A DNA stretch of 64,000 nucleotides from Elmis aenea (taxonomy: Eukaryota; Arthropoda; Insecta; Coleoptera; Elmidae), in NCBI GenBank assembly GCA_947652605.1, contig OX393577.1, positions 51,001,494 through 51,065,493 on the forward strand, in the 5' to 3' direction. The notes beneath the pieces were generated by a model. That model ran no database searches. It saw only the letters and a program-made list of their open reading frames with translations, and was not told where the DNA came from. Below, in pieces: positions 1-11,199 of the stretch. Each line of letters opens with the position of its first letter. The first letter of the stretch is position 1. A program made the translations under genes and the position numbers.

Positions 1-803
1 GAGATTTATGTGTTTTATTGTATTTTATGCAATAAATTACCAATCTGAAATATTTTGGCAAATTCATTTATCTTTGAAACCAAAACAAATAATGAGGAGG
101 TTTTATTCATGGAAAAATATCGTGGATTTATTTCATTTCTATTTTGCTGGTAGAATTGGATGCACAAACGATAAAGTTCCGATCAGCATTCCTTGCAGGG
201 AGCCAATATATGGCAAAAATATTACGTCTATAGTAAATAGCGTCTTTATTATTGGAGCACAATTCGTTCTATAGAAAGAATATGAAGTGTCGTTTTGTTT
301 TATATATGAAACATTCCTTATTCGTGTATTTTTTCTCCTTTGTTGGAGTAAAATTAGACAAATATTTGAGGGAAGCAATTTCCAACAAGGTATTGATTTT
401 GATTTTATTGCTCAGCTTTCCAATAAATTTTGAACGTTTCCTACAATCGTTCTGCAATTGGAATATGCCAATAGAGACGTAAAAAATACTTTTCAAATCT
501 TAAATAGCTCCTTCACGAAGGTTGACAAAAACTTTAAAAAAAATTGTAAATATTTTAGAGATGTTGTAAATCAAAAGAGTATTATACATACTCTGACGCT
601 TTAACAAACATTTTAGTAACACCCACCAAAATGTTTAGTGGCTATGTGTAACGTCCAACATATTTTATGTTGTTTTAGTTACAAACTTCCTAAGAAGGAA
701 AATTTAATGGAAAATATGTTTCTAGTTAATTGGTTAGCACTAAAATCGGAATTAAAAGTATTCAAGTGTTTACGGTACCATACTTTAGTAAATTGCTGAT
801 ATA
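1..803. other. AT-rich stretch, no recognisable gene
   Basis: Only short open frames without recognisable motifs or codon bias are present. No splice-consistent exon set or repeat was recognised. Confidence 0.5.
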
Positions 804-1420
804 CAGGGTGTGTAAAAATTGGCGGAAGCGCTACACGTGGCGATGTTCTTGGTAAAATTCTAAGTCGAAAATCTTAATACGAAAATGTTGTACCATGCTT
901 GCTGTGTCTGCAAGAGGTCCTCAAAGTTTTGACATTTAGTCCTTTAATAAGCGTTATTATTTAATATTTTTTAATGAAAAAGCTGCAATTTGGAATAAAA
1001 ATAAATTTCGAATAGTATTTTTTCCTAGATATTGTGTTCTTCATTTCAAAAATTGGTGTTGAAAATATGTAAATCACTGATTTGAATGAAAATAATACAT
1101 ATGGCAGCATTGTCATAAGCTGTCATCTCTGTTTTTCTCGTAATTATTTCTAGTTTGTGTTTTACGATACCCAAAAGTTTGTAGCTATGTTTACGAACTG
1201 AAGGCTTTTAGTTCGAACAAAAATTGTAAATACCTAAGTAAAAATTGCTGATAAAAAAATGTCCAAACGCAAATCAATGTATGCAATGTTGCCAATTTTT
1301 TTTTCTTTAAATGGTTCCTGAGGCCATAGTACAACATTTTTGTATCAAGATTTTCGACTTAGAATTTTACGAAGAACATCGTAACGTGCGTAGCGCTTCC
1401 GCCAATTTCTACACACCCTG
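804..1420. repeat. Fold-back MITE of the CACCCTGTA type
   Basis: The first ~95 bases (CAGGGTGTGTAAAAATTGGC at the edge) return as the reverse complement at the right edge, ending ACACACCCTG. The left edge follows a TA; the right edge is followed by TT, so the TA duplication has decayed on that side. There is no coding capacity. The termini are those of a non-autonomous DNA element, probably Tc1/mariner-like because of the TA target. Confidence 0.85.
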
Positions 1421-1539
1421 TTTATTGTGATATTCAGCCTGACATTAATTATTTTTATTTTAAGAACAATAAGCATAAGAGTAATAAGTACTCTTCCCCA
1501 ACAGTGCGGCCTATGTAGAATACGGTCCGTCACAATATA

Positions 1540-2318
1540 CCGGGTGATACAGTTTGACTGTTGCACCCCTATAACTTTTTATATTGAAAATAACTCCAAC
1601 AAACTTATATTTTTGGAAACGGCGACAAATTCTCTATTTAGTGATGTGTATTTGTTATCTCTACGATGACCTATGTCAAATCCGCGATAGGCAACTGTTT
1701 TTTTTTTTTAAATTACATAGTATACATTTTTTTTGTTGATTCGGATAGAGAATTTAATTCTGATTCCGACCATGTTTTAAAAAAGTATGCAAACATAAGA
1801 AAATTTTCGAGAAAAATCAGTTCAAAGTTTATATGTTCCAAGTTCCACACTCTCTGTGAATTAAAATCATTTCTAACTTTTCTTGTTTAGTATGAAATTC
1901 CATTTTTACTTAACAATTAACAACTAACAATATGGACAACATAGGTTATAAACTTTGAACTGTCATTTACAGAGGTAATCGTTTTTTTTTAATGTTAAAT
2001 AGACTGGTTGCTATAATTTGATAAACTTTGAACTGATTTTTCTTAAACATTTTCTTATGTATACATACTTTTTTAATACATGGTTGGATTCAGAATTAAA
2101 TCCCCTATCCGAATAAAGAAAAATGTATAGGTACCTACTATGTGATTTAAAAAAAAAAAAACAGTTGCCTATCGTGGATTTGACATCATCGTAGAGATAA
2201 CAAATGCACATCACTTAATAGAGAATTTGTTGCCGTTTCCAAAAATATAAGGTTTGTTGGGGTTATTTTTAATAATTAAAAAGTTATAGGGGTGCGATAG
2301 TCAAACTGAATCACCCGG
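1540..2318. repeat. Fold-back MITE with ~300-base arms (CCGGGTGATACAG ends)
   Basis: The left arm (CCGGGTGATACAGTTTGACT onward) is repeated in inverse orientation to the right edge (AGTCAAACTGAATCACCCGG). The element is flanked on both sides by TA. The arms diverge by substitutions and small indels. Open frames inside the arms are mirror images of each other and are not genes. Confidence 0.88.
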
Positions 2319-2320
2319 TA

Positions 2321-3746
2321 TATATTTTGTAAATTTGCCCACTTCCGTTGTCTCGTTACATTTCGTACTGCACACGGTCTTATTACGCTTGAATTAATTA
2401 CGTATTTTGTATATTAGTTCTATCTCTACTAGTTGGATGTTTATTGTAAATTTTTGCCAAGATGACTTTAACTGTAGTGGTTTACTGTAGCTTATTGGAT
2501 ACAAAAAGAATAATCTAAACGCGCTTAAAATAGCCTCAACGAGTGAGGAATGCCTGTACGCAAATATTTAATCGTTTAAAAGTTTCCGACTGCGCTAAAA
2601 TACTTTAATACAAATGAAAATCATTTATTAGTGGGTTGTCTTACATTTTGGAAATAAAGGAACATACTTTAGCGCATGTGTGATGTTCAGACGCACCAGA
2701 ATAAATTTCAGGAATTGCGCTTGCGTTTGGAACATCCTGGGAAAGGATAACTGCTAGGTGACAGTTTCTCAAAGGATTGCATAGCGTGCAGTGTTTGTTT
2801 CGACCATCTGCCTATGTAAACCTCGTGGAACGTGAATAAAGAGAGGTTATGTTTATCCTAACTATTCCGGGATAACTTTAATAAATAAGACAGGAGTTTC
2901 ATTAACTCAAACTCTAAAAATTTCAATTTTGAGGACAGTAATAATTTTAAATAAGTTATAAACTTTATTTTGGTGCATATAAGGACTTGATGTTTCTTTC
3001 CTAATAGGTATTGGTAATAACGGTGGGTATTTAAAACTTTTTTTTGTATTTTACAAGTTTGTAATAATTTGCAAGCAGGTTTTTATAATTCGCAAAGTGA
3101 TTGTCAATGTATTATGATATTTAGTTAAATAGCAGGAACCTTAGCCAAAAATAAAAAGATCGTTCGTGAAATGTTTGTAATAAAATTTAAATTTTTATTT
3201 ATAGTTCCTCATTATAAACATTAAAATTGTTGTACTATACTTCAAATCTAAACACTGCTAACATTATAGTTACAAGAATTTGTAATTACCAAATCTCATT
3301 TACATTGATATTATAAATTTTATGAATAAGGGTTTTTGCTATTTTAATTATTCGCATATGGTTAAAATAGATAAATCACTTAGATAAATTAATCGTATGC
3401 AGAAATATTCGACAATTGTTACGAAACGTACCTACTGGCTACTGAAAAATAAAATTGAGATATTAGAACGATAAACAAGTTTTGAACTATTATTTAATCA
3501 AGGGCAAGTAGTGCAAAATGAAATTGTTTTAACAGCAAATAATGTAGAAATGTTCAGAAAATATTTTATTTTAAATAGGTCATTGCTGCAACTTCTTGAA
3601 ATTTCTTTTTAATAAGGTGTCTTTGACGTCGGTTTTTTCTTTATATGAGTGTGGCAAGATAAACATTTATATAACAGCATCAATACAACTCTATAAAGAC
3701 AACATAATATGTAGTTCATTTAAAATGTTTGTTTCAATTTTATTAT
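2321..3746. other. AT-rich stretch, nothing recognised
   Basis: No coding motif, RNA gene or inverted repeat was recognised between the fold-back MITE and the piggyBac end. Confidence 0.45.
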
Positions 3747-3989
3747 TTAACCCTCGTGCGTTGTTCGGGTCTTTTTTGACCCAAAGCCAAACTTATTTCT
3801 TCTTAACATTTTATTAAGGCATCTGGTGTATCTGAGGTTTCTTGACTTTGTTTTTAACGTTAGTAGCTCTCGTTTTCCGTTTATGTCTTCATTATAAACA
3901 TATAGATTTTTATGGTATAAATATTTTCACACCTAGGATGTTCGGGTCAGTTTTGTCCTATAATAAAATAACACTATGATTCAGACGAT

Positions 3990-4875
3990 TTACCCTACTT
4001 GGGATTACTGAAAGTTTATGGGACGCAGAAAAAGGAAGAAGCATTTTTCGCGCGACAATGTCTCTGGAATATTTCAAAAAAATTTCAAGGGTTATTACTG
4101 TTATAAGATTTGACAATAGGGAAACCAGAGTTGAAAGAACAAGAGGTGATAAATTTGCGCCAAATTTGGACCAATTGGGTAGAAATTTTGCCGAATTTGT
4201 TCAATCCCTATGCTTATGTCACGGTTGATGAACAATTAGTAGGATTTAGGGGTAGGTGCCCATTTAGGCAGTATATGCTAAAAAAACCTGCAAGATATGG
4301 AATTAAATTTTGGGTTTTATGTGATAATAAAACGTCAAATGTATAGAATGTCCAACCCTACACTGGTAAAACTCCAGGTGAACCCAGGGAAATAAATCAG
4401 GGAATGAGAGTTGTACTTGACTTATGTCAAGGTTTGAAACGACATAATCTTACTTGCGACAATTTTTTTACATCGCATCAACTTGGACAAATGTTGCTAC
4501 AAAGGAATATTACAATGATTGGTACCCTACGAAAAAACAAACCGTCTATTCCACCAGTATTGTTGCAAACAAAAAATGTTCCTAATATGACTTCAAAATT
4601 TGCGTTTACATCTAATACAACTTTGGTAGCATACATATCGGAAAAATCAAATAAATGCGTCGTATTACAAAGTACATTACATTCTGATAAATCAGTATCT
4701 GACGGACCAGGTAAAAAGCCTACAATTATTCTGGATTACAATCGAACAAAAGGATCTGTTGATACAATGGACAAAGCAGTTGCCTGCTACTCAACAAAAA
4801 GAAATCAAACCGATGGCCAATGATAGTATTTTACAGTATTCTTGACATATCTGCCTACAATGCGTATGTTTTATA
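3990..4875 (+). pseudogene. piggyBac transposase relic (DDE_Tnp_1_7 type)
   Basis: The product would be the nuclease that cuts and rejoins piggyBac ends at TTAA. The segment near 3995-4190 reads as LWDAEKGRSIFRATMS then RFDNRETR, typical of the N-terminal half of the domain. The frame then shifts, and 4110-4346 carries TVDEQLVGFRGRCPFRQYM with the first catalytic Asp. A TAG at 4344 interrupts the same frame, which resumes to 4823 with LTCDNFFTS (second Asp) and LDYNRTKGSVDTMDK (third Asp region). A second frameshift near 4800 precedes RWPMIVFYSILDISAYNAYV. With at least two frameshifts, one stop and a missing N-terminus, the gene is dead. Family assignment is secure from the motifs. Confidence 0.9.
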
Positions 4876-5171
4876 CAGGGTGGTGCTTTTTTCGATGCTC
4901 ACCATTGCTATCTTGGAAACGGTAAGATACAAGGTCGGTTAAATTGGAGAAAAGTTGCACATTTTTATGGTAGGGAAGATAATAATATTTTTCTAAAATC
5001 ACATTTTTCAGTTTTTTTGTAATAAATCAAAAACGAATCAAAATATCCAGGATGTCTTTTCAGATTCTTAATCGCCATAAAAATGTGCAACTTTTCTCTA
5101 ATTTAACCTACCTTGTATCTCTTACCGTTTCCAAGATAGCAATGGTGAGCATCGAAAAAAGCACCACCCTG
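4876..5171. repeat. 296-bp fold-back MITE inserted in the piggyBac transposase
   Basis: The ends are CAGGGTGGTGCTTTTTTCGA and the inverse TCGAAAAAAGCACCACCCTG, with arms of about 110 bases. TA flanks both sides (4874-4875, 5172-5173). It lies inside the C-terminal transposase reading frame, so it is younger than the piggyBac copy. Confidence 0.9.
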
Positions 5172-5329
5172 TATATGTGAAACTCATTTTTCTCAATTTT
5201 TTTTTTTTTATAACTAAGAAAACATTAGATGGTTAAAAAGAGGAAATATCCTCTAAATATTAAAGTAAAAAAAAATTAGCAATTTAAAAAATATGACAAT
5301 AGCCTGTCAGTTGCGCACGGTCATAAAAC

Positions 5330-5885
5330 GTGCTTAATAACTTTGGAAGATAATTAAATTTTTTACAAGAAAATGTAAAAATATATAGGGTGTTCCATTA
5401 AAAAAAAAAGGACTTACATGCGTTTAAAGTTTAGCGAAATGGACCGAGTAAAACGAACACCCTGTATATTATTTTAAAAGTTTAACCAATCAATAATCAT
5501 TATGATACTATTGTCTAATAAATTACGAGAGTAAATTGCTCTGGTGTTGTTATGTTAATAAATATAAATATTTTTATAAAGGCCTGCATCTGTCAAAATT
5601 TTCAAAAAAACGTTTATTACTCAAAAACGGTTCATTTTAGACATAAACAACCTATAATATTTTTGAAAGAGAATTTAATTTTACGTCCAAAAATTACAAA
5701 ATATATAGGATGTTCTATATAAAAAAAACAATGTTTGGTATCAGAGCGCAAAAACAAAACACTGTGTATAGTTGAAAATAATTTTAGGTTATGTAGTAAA
5801 TGATTACAAACAACTTTTATATTTAACTTTTTTTAATATTATTACTAATAACAGAGCTATCGAATAATTCGTCTTGGCTGGGACA
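5330..5885 (+). repeat. CACCCTGTA-type composite repeat, copy 1
   Basis: It contains internal borders TATAGGGTGTTCCATTAAA and ACGAACACCCTGTATA, and ends GGGACACCCTGTATA. The 5640-5800 part (AAAGAGAATTTAATTTTACG, GGTTATGTAGTAAATGA) recurs at 6240-6420 and, inverted, across 29050-29640. It has no coding content. Confidence 0.75.
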
Positions 5886-6189
5886 CCCTGTATACATATT
5901 ATAGTAAAATCGGCATAAAAAGCCAGTTTCCATGTAATAAATAGCGCATGGGCCATATAAGGACGAGAAGGTATCCTCAAAACTGCAAAAACCAAATACA
6001 GGCCCATGGAAGTTTTTACGAAAAAACACGGTAGGCTTTGAAAATATTTATTTTTAATGGCAAATAAGGTACCACTTTGTTTTAACTTTAAGCAGAATTT
6101 TTTGCTATGTTATAAATTAATTTAAAGAAAAAGATACATAAGAATGAAAATTTTTTAATTTGCATATTGATTCAACATCTACATACCGA

Positions 6190-6475
6190 ATAGTTGTAAA
6201 ATATTTATATTTCCTGTTCCTGTCAAAGTAAATAACTCAAAACGGATTGATTTTATAGCTCCAAGAATTTTATACATTTTTAAAAGAGAATATTATGCAC
6301 AATCTAAAAATTACAAAATATACAAATGGTGCAAAGTTACGTATCAATGCTCAAAAGCAAAACACTGCGTAGTTGAAAATAATTTCAGGTTATGTAGTAA
6401 ATGACCCCAAAAATTTGTATTTTTTTAAATATTCTTATTAAAAACAGTGCTATCGAATAATTCGTCTTGCGTCTT
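6190..6475 (+). repeat. Diverged partial copy of the 5.3-5.9 kb repeat
   Basis: Shared blocks in the same order include AAGAGAATATTATGCACAAT, TTACAAAATATACA, GTTGAAAATAATTTCAGGTT, ATGTAGTAAATGA and GCTATCGAATAATTCGTCTT. It lacks the left third of copy 1. Confidence 0.7.
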
Positions 6476-7166
6476 GACTATGGCAATTTGACAATCCGTA
6501 GAAGGTTTATTGGGGTCATTAAAAAAATGACTAGATATTTGAGATGGTAATGATCTCTAGGACTCCAGGACACCTTATATAAAATATAATACCTTAACTA
6601 AACCATTTGGTAAATTTAATAGATCTGGCAAATTAGAGATATTTGTTTTGTAAAGACTGGTTAAGCAAACGTGTTGATAGCAATATATGTGGAATGAAAT
6701 AATTGTGGATGTTGTTTATATCTCTGCAGATCACTGTTTGCCATAATTCTTTATTTACGTAACATCTTTAATTGCGTTTACTTAGGTTTTACTATGGCTG
6801 CAGCAGTTACTTTTGTTTTTATAGTTGTCTTAACGCCCGCAACTATTTTCTTTAATACAACACAGAAAAAAAATAATTGTTAACCACAACAAAAATGACT
6901 AGTGAGTATAGGGACAGCATAGAATTTGCTTGCAGCTACAAACTTGTATTGCTGGTTTCAAGTTAGCTGACTCATATAAGTTCCTTAGCTGCTCTACAAT
7001 GAAACACTTATCTGTTGCTCATAAAAAAACTAGCTGCTCTTTTCTCTTTACTGACTTATTTATCAGTCATACATAATTCGTTCTAGCTGCAGTAAACAAG
7101 AAATTAGCTAGCTTGAATAAGAACAATAATTGTTTACAGACACTAATTTTTTTATCGATTCTAAAT

Positions 7167-7525
7167 AAGTAAGATTATCTGCCATAGATGTAATGTTAGT
7201 AAAGCACCAATTTACATTATTTTATATTGGAATTTTTTTAAATTGTTTTTGGTTTGGGTATTATTATCTGTGTAAATTGTGTTGTTTAGGCCTTGATAAA
7301 AACCTGTATTGTATATTTAATAGTATATATATATATATAATGACAAATGTGATTTCGTCAAAACATTACGAAAAAGAAAATAAACGTTTTTTTATCAAGA
7401 CCCAAATAATACAGTTTACATGGATAATACCCAAAACATAAACAATTAAAAAAAATTCCAATATAAAATAATGTAAAATAGTGCTTTACTACGTACTATT
7501 ACATCTATTGCAGATAATTTTACTT
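7167..7525. repeat. Fold-back element downstream of the SAM gene
   Basis: The arms AAGTAAGATTATCTGCCATA and the inverse TGCAGATAATTTTACTT enclose paired inner blocks around a central TA dinucleotide run at 7324-7339. The open frame across it only reads through the hairpin. Confidence 0.8.
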
Positions 7526-7593
7526 GTAACAATTACATAATGCATCATGAAGGTAGACAAAAATTTTAAAATAGCAGCAAAAAAATATTTAAA

Positions 7594-7786
7594 TTACCCA
7601 AAACTCTTTGTCGTCCATATGTAAAGAATCCTCTTCGGTATTGACTCTGCAAATAACTGTTGTCATAAATTAATAAAAAATGACATTCCAAATATTTATT
7701 GCATTAGTACATAAATATAACAATATGCAACTTACGTTCCATTACAAATATTTTAATAACATAAACATTATAAAAACCATCTGGAG
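7594..7786 (-). CDS. Candidate 3' exons of the SAM-domain gene
   Basis: Two further exons can be drawn on the minus strand: 7736-7786 (acceptor TTTAATTAG, strong donor GTAAG) and 7598-7646 (acceptor TTATTTGCAG), reading on to a TAA at 7594-7596. Entered in phase 1 they stay open and give ..FYNVYVIKIFVME.. and ..SIPKRILYIWTTKSFG. This could supply the tail expected after the conserved FPTE motif in exon 5, but the required exon 5 donor (G|GTGTTC) is weak. It may instead be non-coding 3' sequence. Confidence 0.3.
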
Positions 7787-7912
7787 CTAATTAAACAATA
7801 AATGAAAATATGTATAACATGTAAATTGTATTTTATTACAAATATTTGAATAATATAAATTGTAGGGATCATGTGGGTCTAACTAAACAATAAATGAAAA
7901 TATGTATAACGT
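7745..7912 (+). repeat. Two-copy tandem repeat, period ~93 bases
   Basis: TACAAATATTT..AATA..TATAA followed by CTAA.TAAACAATAAATGAAAATATGTATAAC occurs at 7745-7820 and again at 7838-7912. One copy overlaps the candidate 7736-7786 exon, which may reflect exon duplication. Confidence 0.7.
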
Positions 7913-7951
7913 AGTTCTGGAATAGTTATGCAATATCATGTCGTACAGAAA

Positions 7952-9517
7952 TTAATTAGGCATCAAAAAAGTTATAGGCAGAACACCAACCTTATATTCT
8001 GTAGGAAATAGTTCCACAATTGCCTTTGCAAGTTCGTCTAATCTGTTACTATTTAATCTAGTAAAAAATTATTATAACAAAACACAATTAAAGAAAATTG
8101 GGCTATTATACCTTCCATCTGGTTTTCCTTCCAATTCATTTGTAATAATAATATCAACAATTTCTTGACGGTTATTTCTGCTAAAACCAGAAGATTTGTA
8201 CACCTCTAGCAAACTCTTCCCAGCATTGGTTGAATTTAGTAGTTCTTCTAAGTTTGACGATTTTACTTTCTTTTTTGGAATATCTGCCAGCAGGTCTTTG
8301 TCATCAATAATCAAAAATCGTTTTCTTGAGTGTTCCAATGGAGGTTTCACTAAAATATTTTTTATATGTTAGACTACTTTACCAAATTCGAGCAATATGC
8401 TCAGGGCTAGTTTTAAATACTTTAAAATATCCAAAATATATTCAACACCGGATTACATTAAGCAATAACCATTGAAAGAAACAATATTGAGTTTATGCAT
8501 TTTCAAGTACTCTATAATCTAGTCTGAAGTCAATGTTTTGCAAAGTGCCCTAAGTCGGTAATTTAATTAGATTTGGATATTGGAATACATCTCAAATGTA
8601 AGTTTTACCTCTATCTTCAATACTATCGTCCTCAAAAATTTCAGGATGTGATAATGAAAGAGACGTGTCTGATATATTTGTAATCGTCGAAGATGTCGAT
8701 TGTGGAGAAAATAATGATTCGTTACTCACACTATTGGACAAAGTCTGTAAAATTTGAGAAATGTATGTATATAAAACTACAACTACACCTTAGTAAACAT
8801 ATATTGCAAGTTGCCAGTTTTTCTCACAACTAGAAATATACAGGAATTTTATAACAATACATTATGGCTACATATTTGTACAAAAATATTACCACTGTGT
8901 CTTCGTTATTTCTTTCGCAGACTGGTGAGTTGGGAGTTTCGTACATTATCACTGGAGCATTCCATAACTCTACCTGTTTCATAAACTTAATCCTTGCACC
9001 AACTTTGGGAATAATTTCTTTTAATAAGTCAGCGTTTAAGTCCAAAAACATGTCGGATGTTACCTCATTTTCTAAAATATTTAAATTGCATGCAAATAAA
9101 CAGATAACCACGAATACAATACATCTGATGCACTACAAGCTATTTCTGCTAAATATCTTGGCAGAGTAGGTTATCATATCGACTTTTAAAAATTGTACAA
9201 AATTTTTAAAAACCGCGCCAAACATTGTGTATTGCGTTTGACTGACATACCGCGGTGAATACGGGCCTGTTTTTTTAATTGGATCGTTTTTCTTTAATTT
9301 TGAAAAATGCAGAAATTAAAATGATGAATAAATAATAAAAAACTGGCAGAATGTTCTTTGCACGCATAATTACCATGCTAATCGTGTAACTAAAGCGTAG
9401 TACCTATCGGTTGGATATACACAAAACACCACTTGATTTTTTGTTCTTACCTTTGAAGGACTGAATTACTTCATCGTCAAGATCCCACTGTAACAATAAC
9501 TTGATGGTTTCTTCCAT
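7952..9517 (-). CDS. Spliced SAM-domain protein, SAMD3-like (5 exons)
   Basis: Exons, 5' to 3' on the minus strand, are 9451-9517, 8893-9071, 8609-8744, 8112-8349 and 7952-8057. Each intron has GT..AG ends (for example GTAAGA, GTAATA, GTAAAA, GTATAA donors), and phases 1, 0, 1, 2 keep one frame of 241 codons plus stop. Residues ~1-55 (MEETIKLLLQWDLDDEVIQS, then LNADLLKEIIPKVGARIKF) have the spacing of a SAM domain, a helical protein-protein or RNA-binding module. Residues ~75-130 are Ser/Thr/Asp-rich, then basic (RKRF, PKKKVK; possible nuclear signal). Residues ~155-228 (LNSTNAGKSLLEVYKSSGF, RQEIVDIII, LDELAKAIVELFPTEYK) resemble the domain of SAMD3-like proteins, a family often multicopy and transposon-associated in animals. 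In relatives as remembered, more residues follow FPTE, so the stop 13 codons later may mean truncation or further exons. Biochemical role unknown. Confidence 0.8.
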
Positions 9518-9598
9518 AATTACTTAAAAACTCGGTAATACACACACAGCACTGTCGGCATCGAACACAAACGCGTCCCTTCCAGAAGCGTGTTCTTA

Positions 9599-9606
9599 TC
9601 ACGTGA
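9599..9606. promoter_or_regulatory. Palindromic E-box TCACGTGA upstream of the SAM gene
   Basis: The 8-base palindrome TCACGTGA lies about 80 bases upstream of the ATG at 9517, in a locally less AT-rich stretch (9540-9620). CACGTG is the core site of bHLH-zip factors. There is no clear TATA box nearby, so promoter status is inferred from position only. Confidence 0.35.
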
Positions 9607-9815
9607 TTATTTTGCGCAAAATCAAAAACATTTATTTACTGCAGCTAAGTTTTCTTCAGAACTTTTTGTTATTAACTATAAATAACCCAAGTATGTACAA
9701 GTAACAGATAGTTCTTCACAGTTTGTTAGTTACAAATAAAAACTTACTTACAACAAACAATAACGCAGCAGACAATTTAAATTATTTGGAATTAATAACA
9801 CTTTTTTTTTCTGTG

Positions 9816-11191
9816 AAGTAGGTATATAAAATAATTTATTTGCAGATTATTAATACTACACTATCATAAAACAAATCGTTTAATCAATTATGTTGTACAT
9901 TTTTGGCCGGTTTAAATCAATATAAGGAATACTTTATTTTCAGATGCAGTTACAAAAATTGCAATTATTTTGCTGCTGTTCAAATGCGATATTAATTTAA
10001 TAGCGTCAGTGTTCTTCAAACAAGGAGAATATTTTACTTAATTAAGTAATTTATTTGTGGTGTAGAAAAATGTTTAAGGTAGTTATGAAGGTGAATATTA
10101 ATAAGTATTTTAAATTATTGTTTGGAGTCAAGTGATGCCCAATCAAAATTGATTTTTAGCTTTGGGTATGTTTTTTTTTTAAATCAGAATGTGCAAAAAT
10201 TTGGAAATAGTTTTTTAACTGAATTAAAATTACTTTTAAAAAGTAAGAGTTAAATGCACCATACTTTTAAAATCTAAAATAGTCGTTTAAAATTAAACAT
10301 ATTGTTCAAGTGCGTTTAGCTGTAAATATAACAATCGGCCTATTACGAGCAAGAAACGATAAAAGGCGATTACAACTTTAGTCTACCACTAATTATCAAA
10401 ATGGAGCAAACTTTGAATACAAAGACTTTGCTAAAGTTACTTATTGCAACACGTGTCAAACAGTTTTGCTAAATCTTCAATTTAAGCCCATTGATGGAAA
10501 CATTAAGTGTTGGAAAATTACTTGAAATAGTTCATTAGAATGTTGGTAAGTTACTTAGTCAGTTCCTAAACATCTAATAAGCCAAACATGCTATCCTAGT
10601 CAACATTATTGAATTTGAAGATTTAGCATTTAGCACATAATTGTAACACCATTATTTTATCAGTGTTCTAGCTACGATTTGAGGCGTTTGCGGTTATCTT
10701 TAAGCTTTAACTAAACCATTCATCACATAATAATAACAAATAAACTGTGCAAAAAATTTGTTATAAATGTCAAATAACATTTTATTTCGCCTTTTAAGCT
10801 GTTATTTTCATTAGATTAATATTAAACTAAAGAAAATACAGTTAAAATAAGTTTGTTTTTGTTACATAAAAATCATATAATTTATTTATTTATGGAACTA
10901 GAGTGAAAAAAGCAACAATAAAATCGTATTTTATATATTTTAATGGACTTATGACTAACGAAAGAGGTTAATTAAAATGTCATGTTTACAGGAACAATAG
11001 ATTAAAAATATTAATAGTTGTTAAAATCTTTAGTAAGAATTTAAAAAAACATTAAAGATGTGTTGTTTTTAGCCACTTTTTGTACAATATAGGCCCTAAA
11101 AATAAAACTATATAACACTTTTAAAAACTTAATCGACTTTGATGTACGTTTTTCTTTAAATTAATTTATAACCAGACTAAGCAACTTAGAA
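9816..11191. other. AT-rich intergenic stretch
   Basis: No gene, inverted repeat or transposon terminus was recognised. One short ATG frame at about 10400 ends after about 25 codons and has no recognisable motif. Confidence 0.45.
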
Positions 11192-11199
11192 ATTAAAAT

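Larger units (their letters stand above)
3751..5300 (+). mobile_element. Degraded piggyBac-type transposon
   Basis: A TTAA (3747-3750) precedes CCCTCGTGCG, matching the TTAA target and CCC terminus of piggyBac elements. A transposase pseudogene follows and is interrupted at 4876 by a MITE. No matching right terminus was found, so the right boundary is approximate and the element is probably truncated. Confidence 0.7.
6861..9815. mobile_element. Possible CACTA-like element enclosing the SAM-domain gene
   Basis: Seen: CACAGAAAAAAAA starts at 6861, and its inverse TTTTTTTTTCTGTG ends at 9815. The 12-mer AGCTGCAGTAAA at 7085-7096 is present inverted at 9635-9646. AGCTGC-type motifs cluster in the left subterminal region (about 6934, 6987, 7032, 7085). 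Known: EnSpm/CACTA elements begin CAC, carry short subterminal repeats and make 2-3 bp duplications; AA lies on both outer sides here. Inference: the SAM gene may be cargo of a non-autonomous element. No transposase was seen, and A-runs make chance end similarity possible. Confidence 0.3.

Noticed and set aside
8864..9169. Plus-strand 101-codon frame
   Set aside because: It lies antisense to exon 2 of the spliced SAM gene, whose domain pattern and splice phases explain this DNA better.
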